NCBI GenBank assembly: GCA_947095585.1
Contig: OX352763.1
Location: 47,769,481 to 47,833,480 of the forward strand
Length of the DNA stretch: 64,000 bases
Reading direction: 5' to 3'
Source: Nephrocerus scutellatus
Taxonomy: Eukaryota; Arthropoda; Insecta; Diptera; Pipunculidae
Shown piece after piece: positions 43,247-53,924 of the stretch (the stretch's first letter is position 1; every line of letters starts with the position of its first letter). The notes beneath the pieces were generated by a model. That model did no database searches. It had not been told where the DNA came from and saw nothing but the letters and a program-made list of their open reading frames with translations. Made by a program: the position numbers and the translations under genes.

Positions 43247-45655
43247 TTTGTTCTCTTTATCGTAGTCCTGATTTGTCACCTGATCACACTATTAATGAAT
43301 TTGATTATTTATCAGAAACTAGGGTGGCCAAAACAAAACTGCTAATGCAATTCGAAAATTTTAATACTTGTGAAAATTTTTTACTTTGATTCAATAAAAT
43401 TCATCAAAAAATAAAAATTTTGTGGAGTTTTGTTTTGGTAACACTTCGTGTCAGTCACCCAATATAGACAAGATTTACCAATCCTCACCAACATCAGAAT
43501 TGGTAGTATTTGGCGATTTCAATGTCCATAATGATTCTTGGTTGACCTATTCGAAAAGTAGATATCAAACAGGTGAATCCGTAGAACTATTTTTAAATAT
43601 CAATCTTCTCACCCAACTTGTCGATAAGCTAAGTAGATATACCGATACAACTGGTCACTCTGTACTCTGACACTTCAAAAATGCTAAACTGGGAGCTCCT
43701 AAATCAATTGTATAGCTTATTTGATTGGTCAACCTGCTTTTCCAATAATAAAGCTGATGACTTATCTCGTCAACCATTTTGCTAGGAATTAAAAATGTAA
43801 TTCCTTCCTCCTTTAAGAAAAGCAAAATTCGTAAGAATAAGTGGTTTAAAGAAAATTGCAGGTCAGCAGTCGCGAGTAAAAACTAAAGCATTTGGACTAC
43901 GTTAGAAGAGAACCTTGTTAAGTTTAGAATAGCCAGAAACAGAGCTAACGCCATAACAAACAGGTCCAAATAAATAAATGACCTAAAGATTCGGTATAGC
44001 ATGCGGAAAATTTAAGATTCAGATTCAAACAGTTGAAGCTTTTGGTTGTTTGCTGCACTGCCCAAAAGAAACTTTGCAGGCAAGACTTCTTCTGTTCCTT
44101 CTTTATTCCATAATGGTATTCTTCATAAAACTGATACTCAGAAAGCTTTGCATTTTGCTTGTGCGTCCACCCTTCCGTTATCTAACCAACGTCCACCAAT
44201 TCCTCCGAATGTAGGCACAGGAAAGTCTAAAATATATTTCCGTCAACGGGTTGTTTCTAAAATTCTTAAAGAACTTGACCCCAATAAAGCAACTGGATTT
44301 TGGAAAATAGCTAATATTCAAACCTTCTGAAAAAAGGTGATAAATCTGCACAGGAATGTCTAAAATATATTTCCGTCAACGTCAACGTTGTTTCTAAAAT
44401 TCTTAAAGAAGTTGACCCCTTTAAAGCAACTGGAACTGAAAAGGTGATAAATCTGCACCTACTTACTACCGCCCTATTGCTCTGTTGTCGGTTCTATCGA
44501 AGGTAATCGAATCTATCGTTAATTTCAAACTAATGAGCTATCTGGATTCGAATGCTCTTTTATCCGATGTACAGTGTTGATTTCGAAAAAATCGCTCTTC
44601 AGGTGAACTCATGACATGTATGACTCATTGTTGGGAACGAAGCATTGAAAATCTAGGTGAATTAAGCGCTGTGTCCTTGAATATTTCTAAGGCTTTTGGT
44701 AGAGTATGGCATGATGGTGTTATTAATAAGATTCGTTCGCTTAACTTACACACCTCTCTCATTGCAGGGATTGAGGATTTTTTATGGTACCGCAAAATAA
44801 AAGTTGTATTGAATGGTATTTCTTCACTTTCGCATGGGATCAATGCTGGCGTGCCACAAGGGTCATCCTTATCGCCTACACGTTTCTTAATATATATCAA
44901 CTACAACCTGTGATATCCATTCATTTGCTGATGATACAACGTTATCGGCTTCCATGGAGTTTGTTAGTCAAAAATAATGCAATTCTTGCTTGAATTCTGC
45001 AATTCTGTCGAACATTCAAGTCATTCTTGATTGGGGCAGATCTGATAGGGTGGAATTTACCCCAAATAAATGTTAGGTTTGAACGTTTCAAATGAATTTT
45101 CCTGAAAAGAACATATTTATAGAATTTCAAAAAGAACTAGTCAATGTTTGGACTCCATAAGACGTTGTAACTTTTATTTCACCCCCTCTGAAGTATTTAG
45201 ATTATATAAGACTTATGTAAGACCAATTTTAGAATTTAATTCATATGTGTGGGGTGGGGCTCCAAGATCGCATTTAATTTATCTTGATGGAATTCTGAAT
45301 AGAGTTATCCGTTTGATAAACGATGTAACCATTACTTCATCCCTCGAATCTTTGGAGCATAGACGAAATGTAGAAGCTTTAACTTTTTTATAAAAATTTT
45401 ACTACAGTAGATGTTCTTCAGAAACCCGTTCTATATTTCCAGGTCCTTTGTTTCAGGTCTTATCAACATAGATTTGCCTTAAAAACGTTTTCATGTAGAA
45501 CCCAACACTACAAATCCTCCTTTTATCCCAGAGTGACTTCGATGTGGAATCAGTTGGTCGACTCCGTATTTCCTGAATCTTTTAATATACAGGCCTTCAA
45601 AATTGCCGTCAATAACTTCCTGAAGGACAACCGCAGTTATCATTAGAAGATTATA
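43247..45655 (+). pseudogene. Jockey-like non-LTR retrotransposon, decayed
   Basis: Endonuclease C-terminal part (43,247-43,680): SPTSELVVFGDFNVHNDSWL, NLLTQLVDK and TDTTGHSVL, interrupted at 43,322-43,462 by a mariner-type MITE. Linker 43,680-44,040 has KNKWFKENCRSAV-like codons. RT: YFRQRVVSKILKELDPNKAT (44,240), then a deletion and an imperfect duplication of about 130 bp (44,219-44,350 and 44,352-44,455). It resumes with NYRPIALLSVL-like codons, FRKNRSSGELMTCMTHCWER, VSLNISKAFGRVWHDGV, GINAGVPQGSSLSPTRFLIY and a HSFADDTT box at 44,918-44,938. C-terminal: CNFYFTPSEVFRLYKTYVRP, WGGAPRSHL and ESLEHRRNVEAL, ending near 45,655. Many frameshifts. Confidence 0.85.
43322..43462. mobile_element. 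maT-type MITE (141 bp) in the endonuclease
   Basis: Flanked by TA (43,320-43,321 and 43,463-43,464). The interior and right end (GGAGTTTTGTTTTGGTAACACTTCGTGTCAGTCACCC) are the reverse complement of the left end of the maT element at 45,697-45,810 plus its full terminal repeat. The left end GGGTGGCCAAAACAAAAC joins a terminal repeat directly to a site about 100 bp inside the element. It is an internal-deletion derivative. Confidence 0.8.
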
Positions 45656-45696
45656 TTATTTAATTATTAAAAAAATTGTTATTGTTTTATTTATAA

Positions 45697-46882
45697 GTGT
45701 TACCAAAACAAAACGCCACAGAATTTTTATTTTTCGATTAATTTTATTGAATCAAAGTAAAAAATTTTCACAATTATTTAAATTTTCGAATTGCATTAGC
45801 AGTTTTCTGCCGACAAAGCTATTGCATGCAGCACAAAAGAGGCTATGCGGTATTTTGGCCCATTCTCGGCGAAGCGCTTGCTTGAGATGATCGACACTTT
45901 GGTATTTTTTTGTCCCAACCTTGCCCTTCAATATACCCCAAACCGAGAAATCTAGCGGATTTGCATCCGGTGAATTTGATGGCCATTGGGCAGTGGAAAT
46001 GAACCGTGGAACGTTGTTTCTCAGCCAATCTTGATTGACGCGCGCTTTATGACTAGCCGCCGAGTCCTGTTGAAATGTCCAGGCTCTGAGGTCGAAATGT
46101 TTTTGTGCCCAAGGCTTCAACGCTTCCTCCATCCAACACATGATCCCGATAAATTTGAGCATTTATCTTAATGCCACGGTCCAAAAAAACGAGCGGTGAA
46201 CGGCTTTTGGCCGTTACGGCGGCCCAAACCATCACCATCGGCGGCGCTTGATTTCGAGTGGCAATCCGTTGGTCCAAATTTTCAGTAGAACGGCCGGGCA
46301 AGTAAATCCGGTCGTTTGGCTTGTTCACATATTGCTTCGTGCAAGCGTAACTCCTTTGCTCTTTTCACTCTAACTTTTTTTTGAGCATCGGTGAGACCAT
46401 GCGTTTTTTTGGAATTTCAAGGCCTTTAGTACAAGATGATCTTTCAATATTTGCTGCATCCGTTCGAGCGAAATGTTCGCCTCACAAACCATTTTTCTGT
46501 CGCTACGGCGCGGATTCCGAGCCAATTTGTCCTTCACCTTCCGAAAGATATTCGGCGATGTTGCAGTGCGTTTCGGTCCACCACCATGGCGTTTTGCAAT
46601 TTTGCCAGTATCGTAATAACGATTTATGGTGCGATACACAAACATTTTATTCACATGCAGATGTTTTAACTGGTTAACAATCTGCGGCTGTGCTTTTCCA
46701 GCCAAAAATAGAGCAATCACACTATTACGCTTGAATTCCATTGCGGGAAATTTTTTTTCTGAACATTTCCCACTAAAATGCTTTTGTATGCTTGTAAACA
46801 ATGGAACGAACTGTCATTAGTGTAAATTTTAGCACTGTGTCATCACTGGTTAAGTTGGTAACACTTCGTGTCAGTCACCCGG
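45697..46882 (-). pseudogene. maT-type mariner transposon, DD37D, defective
   Basis: The transposase is on the minus strand. N-terminal helix-turn-helix part (46,801-46,390): AMEFKRNSVIALFLAGKA, PQIVNQLKHLHVNKMFVYRT and INRYYDTG. Then RVKRAKELRLHEA, and after a frame change NKPNDRIYLPGRS, PMVMVWAAVTA, and after another WTFQQDSAASHKARVNQDWL and SNSPDANPLDFSVWGIL. The second aspartate (QQD) and the third (NPLD) are separated by 37 residues, the maT spacing. The DEK-type block carrying the first aspartate, expected between the RAKEL and NKPND segments, is absent. The right end has the full repeat (GGTAACACTTCGTGTCAGTC) next to TA; the left end begins only at AAGTGTTACC, so about 16 bp are lost. 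Confidence 0.85.
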
Positions 46883-46884
46883 TA

Positions 46885-48665
46885 TAAAAAAACTAGTTTG
46901 ATCCCATTTAAAACCTTTATCTAAAAAATTGGAAAAATCGTAAAACTATTTTACGACTTATAGTTTTTAAAAGGAAAATAGTACATAAATCGCAAATCAT
47001 CGGTATGATTTGAATTCTACCTTTCTACCCAATATCGAATTTGTAGTTAAATGCACTAAACTAAAAAACTCTAAAATAATTTGCATTACCATTTTTTAAA
47101 GTCAAACCACCGACAGACGAAATAATTCTCATTGTCGTATGTTCTTTATTATGTATATCTATCTTTCGATACTTAATATATACATACTTATTTTATTAAC
47201 TATTGTAAAAATTTAATGAAAATAAAGAGCAAGTAACTAACTAAGTTGTATTTAAATGCACTAAGCTACAAGGCTTTCAATGGGCAAATCATTAATGTCA
47301 CAACGAACAAATACAAATAACGGTGGTAGTAGAAAAGCATGATCTAAAATATATGGCATTCGAGACATCGTGAACGACGACGTGCTGAATAACGAAACCA
47401 GGTTTACTGGAAGATGCAAGATGAGAATTAACGCAGCCAAAGTTTACCACCAAGCTGCTTAGCTACATGTAAGTAATGATGATATACGATCATGTAGTTA
47501 AAATCAATTCTGATAAATTCAAATTCTTTTTGTCGAATAAAGTAGTTATTCACGAAATTGTGCAAGAAACATATTACGGTTTGGAGGAATTGAGACATTA
47601 ATTAATCTTTAATTCTTGTTTTCTCATCAGCTAAGCACAGGTTGTAATCCTAATTTCTTTGCAAATCGAGTCTAGCGTGATAATGACGTTTCTGACCAAC
47701 TTCACTTTAAACAGATAAAACCAGATTAAACAATATTTTTCTGGATGAACATCCTACGTTTCGAAAAATGTTCGCGTCTGAAAATAACTTATAAAGCTGG
47801 TAACAAAGCCTCTATTCAAATCAAAACATGCTTAACTTGCTAAGCTTCTGTCCTACTACCCGCCTGATATTTTCAATTTATTCCCACATTTAAATTAAGT
47901 ATCGAAATCAGTGCACATTTTAGATGTTGTGCAACTAAATTTTTTTGATACTCATTTGAAAGTACATATCTACATTTCAAAGATGTGTTACGTGCAACGG
48001 GAATCCTTACACAATATTCGTCCAGTTTTAAGCCATTATGTGACATTTAAGTGGAAAAACGCTTACACACATTTATAGTTTAGCTCACAATACTTTATGA
48101 TTAGGGTATCCGATGCCGAAAAAATCATTACAATTTCAGGACTTAGTAAGAACAGAGGCACCGACCGACAAATTTTTTGGATTTACGTATGCTCAACTAT
48201 TTTATTTACATGCGCGCAGGCGCACTTATCATTATTAAATATTTAAATATTTGTTTCGCAACATTTAACTTAAGATCCAGTAGAAATTATTTCAAGGGGT
48301 GCTTGCAGCGCAACGCAACGACGTAAAATGTTATTGGCCTCAGTTTATTTTTTTACAGTTTGCATTGGAACTGGTGAAAAAATGTTCATTTCCATATATC
48401 TTTGTTTTGAATCTTTTAAACTCGCCGACACCGTCATAACAACCAGGCATACCGTGCGTGCATACATGTATTTGTATAAAAGAGATTGATTTTAACTTAA
48501 GCTCCTTTTTTTTTTGTTTGATAAAAAACTATCAAACTATGTTGCCAGATATTCAATTTAATAAAACATTAAACAAATTTAATGTACGAGGAGATGATCT
48601 ATCGTTTGATGATCAATTTAGTTAGTTTTCGACAGATATTTCATTAATATCGTCCTTATATATCT
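46885..48665. other. No gene recognised
   Basis: AT-rich DNA without recognised motifs or long ORFs. Confidence 0.45.
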
Positions 48666-48668
48666 TAA

Positions 48669-48992
48669 ATTAAAATGATGTGGCAGATTTTGTCTAGCTA
48701 TGGTGTTCCGGAAAAACTCATTAACATCACTAAGGAGCTGTACCGCGACTCAACATGCCGCGTCATTCATAACGGTCATCTGGAACTCCTCGCAAATCTC
48801 CCGGAATCTGAAGCTAACAATCTTCAGATCTAACGTTCTCTCAGTACCTACTCTTGTATGGCTATGCAAAACATAGAAAGTCACAGAGTCAAATGCGACG
48901 CGCCTCCAAGTCTTCGTCAACAAGTGCTTAAGGAGGATACTGAGAATAAGATGGCCGGACATTATCACCAATCAAGACCTAGTTCAAATGAG
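48669..48992 (+). pseudogene. Reverse-transcriptase fragments with inner deletion
   Basis: Reads MWQILSSYGVPEKLINITKE then LYRDSTCRVIHNGHL (48,677-48,785), a mid-RT segment. It then jumps to SNATRLQVFVNKCLRRILRI and RWPDIITNQDL (48,885-48,990), the C-terminal block. The latter pairs with LQTFVNRCLRNILM in the element at 13.9-15.4 kb, so both belong to one clade. The catalytic box is deleted. Confidence 0.75.
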
Positions 48993-48994
48993 CT

Positions 48995-49986
48995 GATTTT
49001 TTACTCCCGACTGCTGACCTGCAGTTATCATTAAACCACTTATTCTTACGAATATTGCTTTTCTTAAAGGAGGAAGGAATGAAATTTTTCATTCCTAGCA
49101 GAATGGTTGACGTGAACAGTTGAGATGCTTCATCAGCATTATTGTTGGAAAAGCAGGTTGACTAATCAAATGAGCTAAAAAATTGATTCAGGAGCTCCCA
49201 GTTAGCATTTTTGAAGTGCCAGAGTAGCCTTTTACTTGTTGACTCTACAAGGGTTGGGGTTATTGAAAATTTGGCTAATACCAGAGCGTGGTCGGAAAGC
49301 CCTAATGGAGCAGATAAATCAATTGAATATTTATCTGGCATAGAAGTTAGAAATAAATCTAATAGGTGAGGTGATTGACCAGTTGTATCGGGATATCTAG
49401 TTGGCTTATCGACGAGTTGTGTTAGAGATTGGTATCTGAAAATAGTTCTGCGGATTCACCTGATCGATTTCTACCATTCGAATATGTCAACCAAGAATCA
49501 TTATGTAAAGGGTGTTTTTTTGGGAGGTTTGTTTTTCCGATAGATGTCGTTTTATTTTATGACAGTTGTTTTGACAGCTCAAAGTGGCATTTCTACTCAG
49601 TATTGTTTGGCAAATCATTATGAAAAAAAAAAAAAAAAAAAAAAAAAAAATGACATTTGTGAAAAATAGTCGTGGTAGCCATATGCCAGAAATTGTGTTT
49701 AAATGTTAAATGCCAAAAAATTATCTACCAAATAAAAAAAAATTTTGGTCATTTCATAATTTTATATGTGTTTTATTCAAAAAAAAAATCGGCAACCTCT
49801 TAAAAAAACACCCGTTAGATCTAACGGGTGTTTTTTTAAGAGGTTGCCGATTTTTTTTTTGAATAAAACACATATAAAATTATGAAATGACCAAAATTTT
49901 TTTTTATTTGGTAGATAATTTTTTGGCATTTAACATTTAAACACAATTTCTGGCATATGGCTACCACGACTATTTTTCACAAATGT

Positions 49987-50017
<31 letters not shown>

Positions 50018-50535
50018 CATAATGATTTGCCAAACAATACTGAGTAGAAATGCCACGTTGACCTGTCAAAACAACTGTCATAAAATAAAACGACATCTAT
50101 CGGAAAAACAAACCTCCCAAAAAACACCCGTTACATTAAAATCTCCCAGGACTACTAATTCTGAAGTTGGTGAGGATTCGTAAATCTTGTCAATTGTTTC
50201 CGATAAATTATCAAATTCAATAATAGTGTCATCAAGTGACAAATTTGGACTACGATAAAGGGAACAAATAAACATTGAATGGTTTGCAATTATAATTTCA
50301 ATCCATATCGTATTGAACAAGGGATTACATTTCGGAACATTAAAATTAGGAATACTAAAACATATATCATCTCTAATAAAGAGAACAACCCCTCGATGCG
50401 GAACTAAACAGTCGACACGAGAATACCCCGGACATTGAAAATCATTAGGGGTACCCATAAAAGAAACCTGAGTTTTACATAAACTAAGAACCGCAGGTTT
50501 ATTCGCGTGAATATGCGCTAAGATGAATTTCAAAG
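48995..50535 (-). pseudogene. Jockey-like endonuclease region split by palindrome
   Basis: Minus strand, 50,533-50,140: FILAHIHANKPAVLSLCKTQ, PGYSRVDCLVPHRGVVLFIR, ICSLYRSPN, and SSPTSELVVLGDFNV, i.e. the endonuclease core. After the 624-bp insertion the frame continues from 49,500 (SWLTYS-like) to SAPLGLSDHALVLANFSI, the catalytic SDH motif at about 49,300-49,270, and FKNANWELLNQF. It stops at 48,995 within the linker. Homologous to 43,247-43,880. Confidence 0.85.
49508..50131. mobile_element. Double MITE forming a 624-bp near-perfect palindrome
   Basis: Two 308-bp elements (49,508-49,815 and 49,824-50,131) lie head to head about TAGATCTA, centred at 49,819/49,820. The outer flanks are TA (49,506-49,507 and 50,132-50,133). 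Removing the insert restores ATTATG-TA-CATTAAAATC, matching ATTATGGACATTGAAATC reversed from the related element at 43.5 kb. Each element has ends ACGGGTGTTTTTTT with G.GAGGTT just inside. The arms differ only by about three substitutions and compensating homopolymer lengths (28 A against 29 T; 7 T against 6 A). TA duplications suggest Tc1/mariner mobilisation. Confidence 0.85.
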
Positions 50536-51119
50536 TAAGAATTCATTTCACAACGTAAAAATAACGAAATATGTACTTGAAAAAAAAAAAAGTTAAATAA
50601 ATTAAAATAAAAACAATTAAAAATTAGAACAATAAGAAGATTTTTTTAAAAGACAACAGCCCAACATAAAATCGCATCGAATTCGCTTGTAGTACCAGGC
50701 CTTGCAAACGAAAGAGTCACGAAAAATCAGTGAGCCAATAGGCTTTCCAAAAAATTCAACTTAAATAAATACTTGTATAAAAGTCCAATTTTATCTTGTT
50801 AAGAAAGTGGATAGCTTTCTTTATCAAGCAGAGCTAGGTTCGGTCTTGCCCAAGATCAAGAATTAACACTTTTCGTAGTTATCCAAGTCCAGCAAACATG
50901 CATGTATCCAAAAAGTATTCTTAAACATTTTTTGAGATGTTACGCAAAGAAAAACACCAAATTTGAAATCTTTACAACACAACAACAAGACTGAAGGAAT
51001 TAAAACACAACTTGTATAAAAAGGAAAAATAGAGTTTAAATTTATAAAAAAATTAAATTTTCAAATAAATTCTATTATTAGTTTTTTAAATTTGCCAAAA
51101 ATTGCCTATAAAATTCGGT
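50536..51119. other. Little recognised; short PGTT-family fragment
   Basis: AT-rich. At about 50,678-50,745 the reverse complement reads SFARPGTTSEFD, matching the coding-like stretch of the PGTT family at 15.7 and 19.1 kb. Nothing else supported. Confidence 0.5.
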
Positions 51120-51425
51120 AGAAATGAAGCGTCAGCTGAGAATTGTGTGAGGAAATTATGTGAACAAGCAAAATTGCCATATTTGGGGCACAGAAAATCC
51201 ATACGTGACAATTAAGAAGACAATACACCCAACGTGTGACTTTTTGGTGTGAAATATGGTCCAAAGGCATCATATCTGCCATGAAAACTGAACTGATTAA
51301 AGAGGAAGATTTGGCCGATTTGGTTTCAACACAACGGGGCACACAGCCAACGATACAATAGACGTTTTTCTTTGAAAATTGCAATATCAGTCGAAATGGC
51401 GGTGTCCACTGGCCGATTACACTAC
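51120..51425 (+). pseudogene. Mariner-like transposase relic
   Basis: Frames give NKQNCHIWGTENPYVTIKKT, an N-K-Q-N-x-x-I-W-G-T-E-N-P block. They continue with IWFQHNGA, the position of the W-F-Q-Q-D-G-A catalytic motif with the aspartate replaced by N; HTANDTIDVF; and ENCNISRNGGVHWP. These belong to one widespread insect IS630/mariner-type family. Several frameshifts and missing segments; about 300 bp remain. Confidence 0.65.
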
Positions 51426-51435
51426 ATCAAATTAG

Positions 51436-51487
51436 TATGTACTCCACTATTTTAATTGAGGGACCAATGTGGATCTTCTACTATATA
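51436..51487 (-). mobile_element. RTE-like micro-fragment
   Basis: CTCCACTATTTTAATTGAGGGACCAAT and GGATCTTCTACTA match 2,850-2,891 of the RTE-like element. Confidence 0.65.
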
Positions 51488-51500
51488 TTAGGTGAATGAT

Positions 51501-52096
51501 TTTTTTAAATTCTCTATATTAACTTCGCGTGCACGTGGCTGGCTGGCTGGCTGGCAGGCTGGCCAGATATTCTGATAAATTTTTAGCCCACTTCCCATGG
51601 CCCGATTTTATTGAAATTTTGCACACATGTATATTTCCGGTGACAATACTTTCTATTTTGAGGCCCCTCGGACCTCGGTTTCGGGGGGCTCCCATACAAA
51701 TATTTTACAAAATTTACCCTATTTTCTTTAAATTTTGTACACATGTGTATCTCTGATATACAACACTTTTTGTACAAATTTTGGAGACCCCGGGTCCGGG
51801 TTAGTGGGGTCCCAAAACTTTTTTTAAAAAAATTATCCCTATTTTGTTCAAATTTAATACACATGTGTATCTCCGATAGACAAAACTTTTTGTAAAAAAT
51901 TTGGAGACCCCGGGCCCGGGTTCGTGGGGCCCCATAACTTTTTTTAAAAAAATTAACCCGATTTTCTTCAAATTTAATACACATGTGTATCTTCGATAGA
52001 CAAAACTCTTTGTAAAAGATTTGGAGACCCTGGGTCCCGGGGTCGTGGGGCCCCATTTACCCGATTTTTTTTAATTTTATATACGTGTATATAGTG
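51501..52096 (-). repeat. 120-bp-unit mosaic repeat (copy 8)
   Basis: Starts TTTTTTAAATTCTCTATATT and a GGCTGGCTGGCTGG tract. Four units follow, with GGAGACCCCGGG at 51,782, 51,902 and a diverged GGAGACCCTGGG at 52,022: exact 120-bp steps. A minus-strand frame is open for 157 codons (52,056-51,583) because the unit length is divisible by three. The left end of the family is replaced by a microsatellite at about 52,097. Confidence 0.85.
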
Positions 52097-52099
52097 ATG

Positions 52100-52250
52100 A
52101 GCAAACGCAAGACCAAGACCATTTCATCTCGGTCTTGGTCTTGGTCTTGGTCTTACAAGTCGAGTCTTGGTCTTGGTCTTGCATTCGTGCCATTAGTCTT
52201 GGTCTGGGTCTTGCAGCCTGAGTCTTGGTCTTGGTCTTGCGGTCTTGCAA
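52100..52250. repeat. TCTTGG hexanucleotide microsatellite
   Basis: Three or more blocks of TCTTGGTCTTGG separated by TACAAGTCGAG, CATTCGTGCCATTAG and CAGCCTGAG, with a reversed CAAGACCAAGACC at 52,110-52,122 that can pair with them. Confidence 0.85.
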
Positions 52251-52274
52251 AATAAAGTATTTTTTGAATAATAA

Positions 52275-52420
52275 CTATATAAGTATGTATATAAAAATCT
52301 CGTGTCACGGTGTTTGAGGCTCAACTACTCCGAAACGGCTCGACCGATTGGAAGTGAAAGGTATAAGCCTCTGCTTCAAATCTTCCAAAGTAGATATTGA
52401 TCTATTTCCCGTTATCAAAT
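52275..52420 (+). repeat. Dispersed repeat starting AAATCTCGTGTCACGG
   Basis: AAATCTCGTGTCACGGTGTT, AACTACTCCGAAACGGCTCG and ACCGATTGGAAGTG form a layout common in insect dispersed repeats. No second copy in the window, so the call is tentative. Confidence 0.35.
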
Positions 52421-52550
52421 TGAATTAAATTGTCGCGATGACATTATAATTTTATTTAGATCCACTTAGATGGTCTGGTGATGGCTCGAAGGGTACAAGT
52501 ATTTATTGAATTCAATACGTTTGTTAACTAAAAATTTTTGGTTGACTTTC

Positions 52551-52852
52551 TTTTTAAATTCTCTATATTAACTTCACTTGCCCGTGTGTTTGTGGGTTGT
52601 GGATTTGTGGTGGATTCTTGCGATCAATTTTTAACCCACTTCCTACAGCCCGATTTTATTGAAATTTGGCACACATGTGTATTTCCGGAGACAACACTTT
52701 CTATCCCAAACAAAAATTTTAAAAAATTTTACCCGATTTTCTTCAAATTTTACACACATGTGTATACCCAATAAACAATACTTTTTCGAAAATTTGGTAG
52801 TGATCGGGTCCCGGGTTCGGCCGCAAGGCCCTTATACATTTTTTAAATATCT
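52551..52852 (-). repeat. 120-bp-unit mosaic repeat (copy 9)
   Basis: TTTTTAAATTCTCTATATTA, CTTCACTTGCCCGTGTGTTTG, CGATCAATTTTTAACCCACTTCC, CCGATTTTATTGAAATTTGG and two diverged units. Confidence 0.75.
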
Positions 52853-53049
52853 ATACTGGCATCAGATATTCGTCGCCCTTTATGGACTTTGTGCGGTGTG
52901 TGCTGCGCAGTCGGCTGCGCTGCATGGTTTTGGTGGTGGAGAGAGAGAGAGAAATCTTAGCTCACGCACAAATGAACCCTGCAAATGAAACGAGACATAC
53001 ATGTTTTATGCTTACTTCAACTTACATTTTTATTTACTGAATTGTATTT

Positions 53050-53375
53050 TTATTGATGTCGTTTTTTTGTTGTCGATATCAACTTACAGATAGAACAACA
53101 AGTTTTCACAATATTCTGTCATTTGGCGTTTTCATAATTTCATAATTAGTTCTTAAGATAAATGTTCGTGTTTCTTATTTGCTCAGAGTATGAGCGTGCT
53201 CTAAGTGCTCAGAATAAAATGATCTGAGCTTTTTCCATTTTAACATCTGAGGTCAAATGTCTGTTTCGATAATTTTCTCCTACAATAAAAAAAAAATGGC
53301 CCAGGATCGAGGGGCTCCCATATCAATTTCTGCGATTAGAGAATTTAGATGAAAAAATTTTTTTTTTTTTTGTTT
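53050..53375 (-). repeat. Mosaic-repeat left module (copy 2)
   Basis: The reverse complement matches 525-835: CTCAGATCATTTTATTCTGA, GCACTTAGAGCACGCTCATA and GACAGAATATTGTGAAAACT. It ends at 53,350-53,375 with GAGAATTTAGATGAAAAAATTT. Confidence 0.75.
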
Positions 53376-53457
53376 TTTTTCTTATTGAGTTGATGTTTTG
53401 CAGTTCTGTAAATAATGTTATGGTACCAACATACATAGAGAATTTAAAAAAGAGCGA

Positions 53458-53612
53458 GAAACGTAAGATGTGGTAATGGGAAACAGAAAAATTTTATACG
53501 GATTTTGCTCTTTTGTCAATTACCAATGCATAAACATTTCGGATTTTTTTTAGCATGTATCTGTGTATCAGCGAAATAGTTGAGCTTTCTATAGATAATA
53601 TTTTGAATAAAA
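53458..53612 (+). mobile_element. Right half of the 30-bp-TIR MITE
   Basis: AGAGCGAGAAACGTAAGATG, GGGAAACAGAAAAATT and GTTGAGCTTTCTATAGATAATATTTTG match 5,777-5,923, with the terminal repeat diverged. The left half is missing, and a GAGAATTTAAAAA mosaic end precedes it. Confidence 0.7.
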
Positions 53613-53924
53613 TCCTTTCTTTTGAGTTGATTTAAGCTGTAAAGCACCACCAGTTCTTCATATACTCGTAATATTGTACAAAACACAAATTAAGAATGCA
53701 CTCACACAACTGAGTGTACAACACATTTCAATTGCGTAACCATTAAGTTTTGTACAAAAATATTTGTTCTACCTCCTCTTGATATCTCTATATACTCTCT
53801 GCTGTAACACAACAACAAAACAACCACAATCGTAAGGCAAGCAGCGCTGCTTACAGCGCATCAGCTCATCAGCGCACACAGAACACAGTCATTATAGTAT
53901 GATATGATCTGATGCCGCTAAATG

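Noticed and set aside
46381..46820. Plus-strand ORFs of 64-98 codons
   Set aside because: They are antisense to the maT transposase frame.
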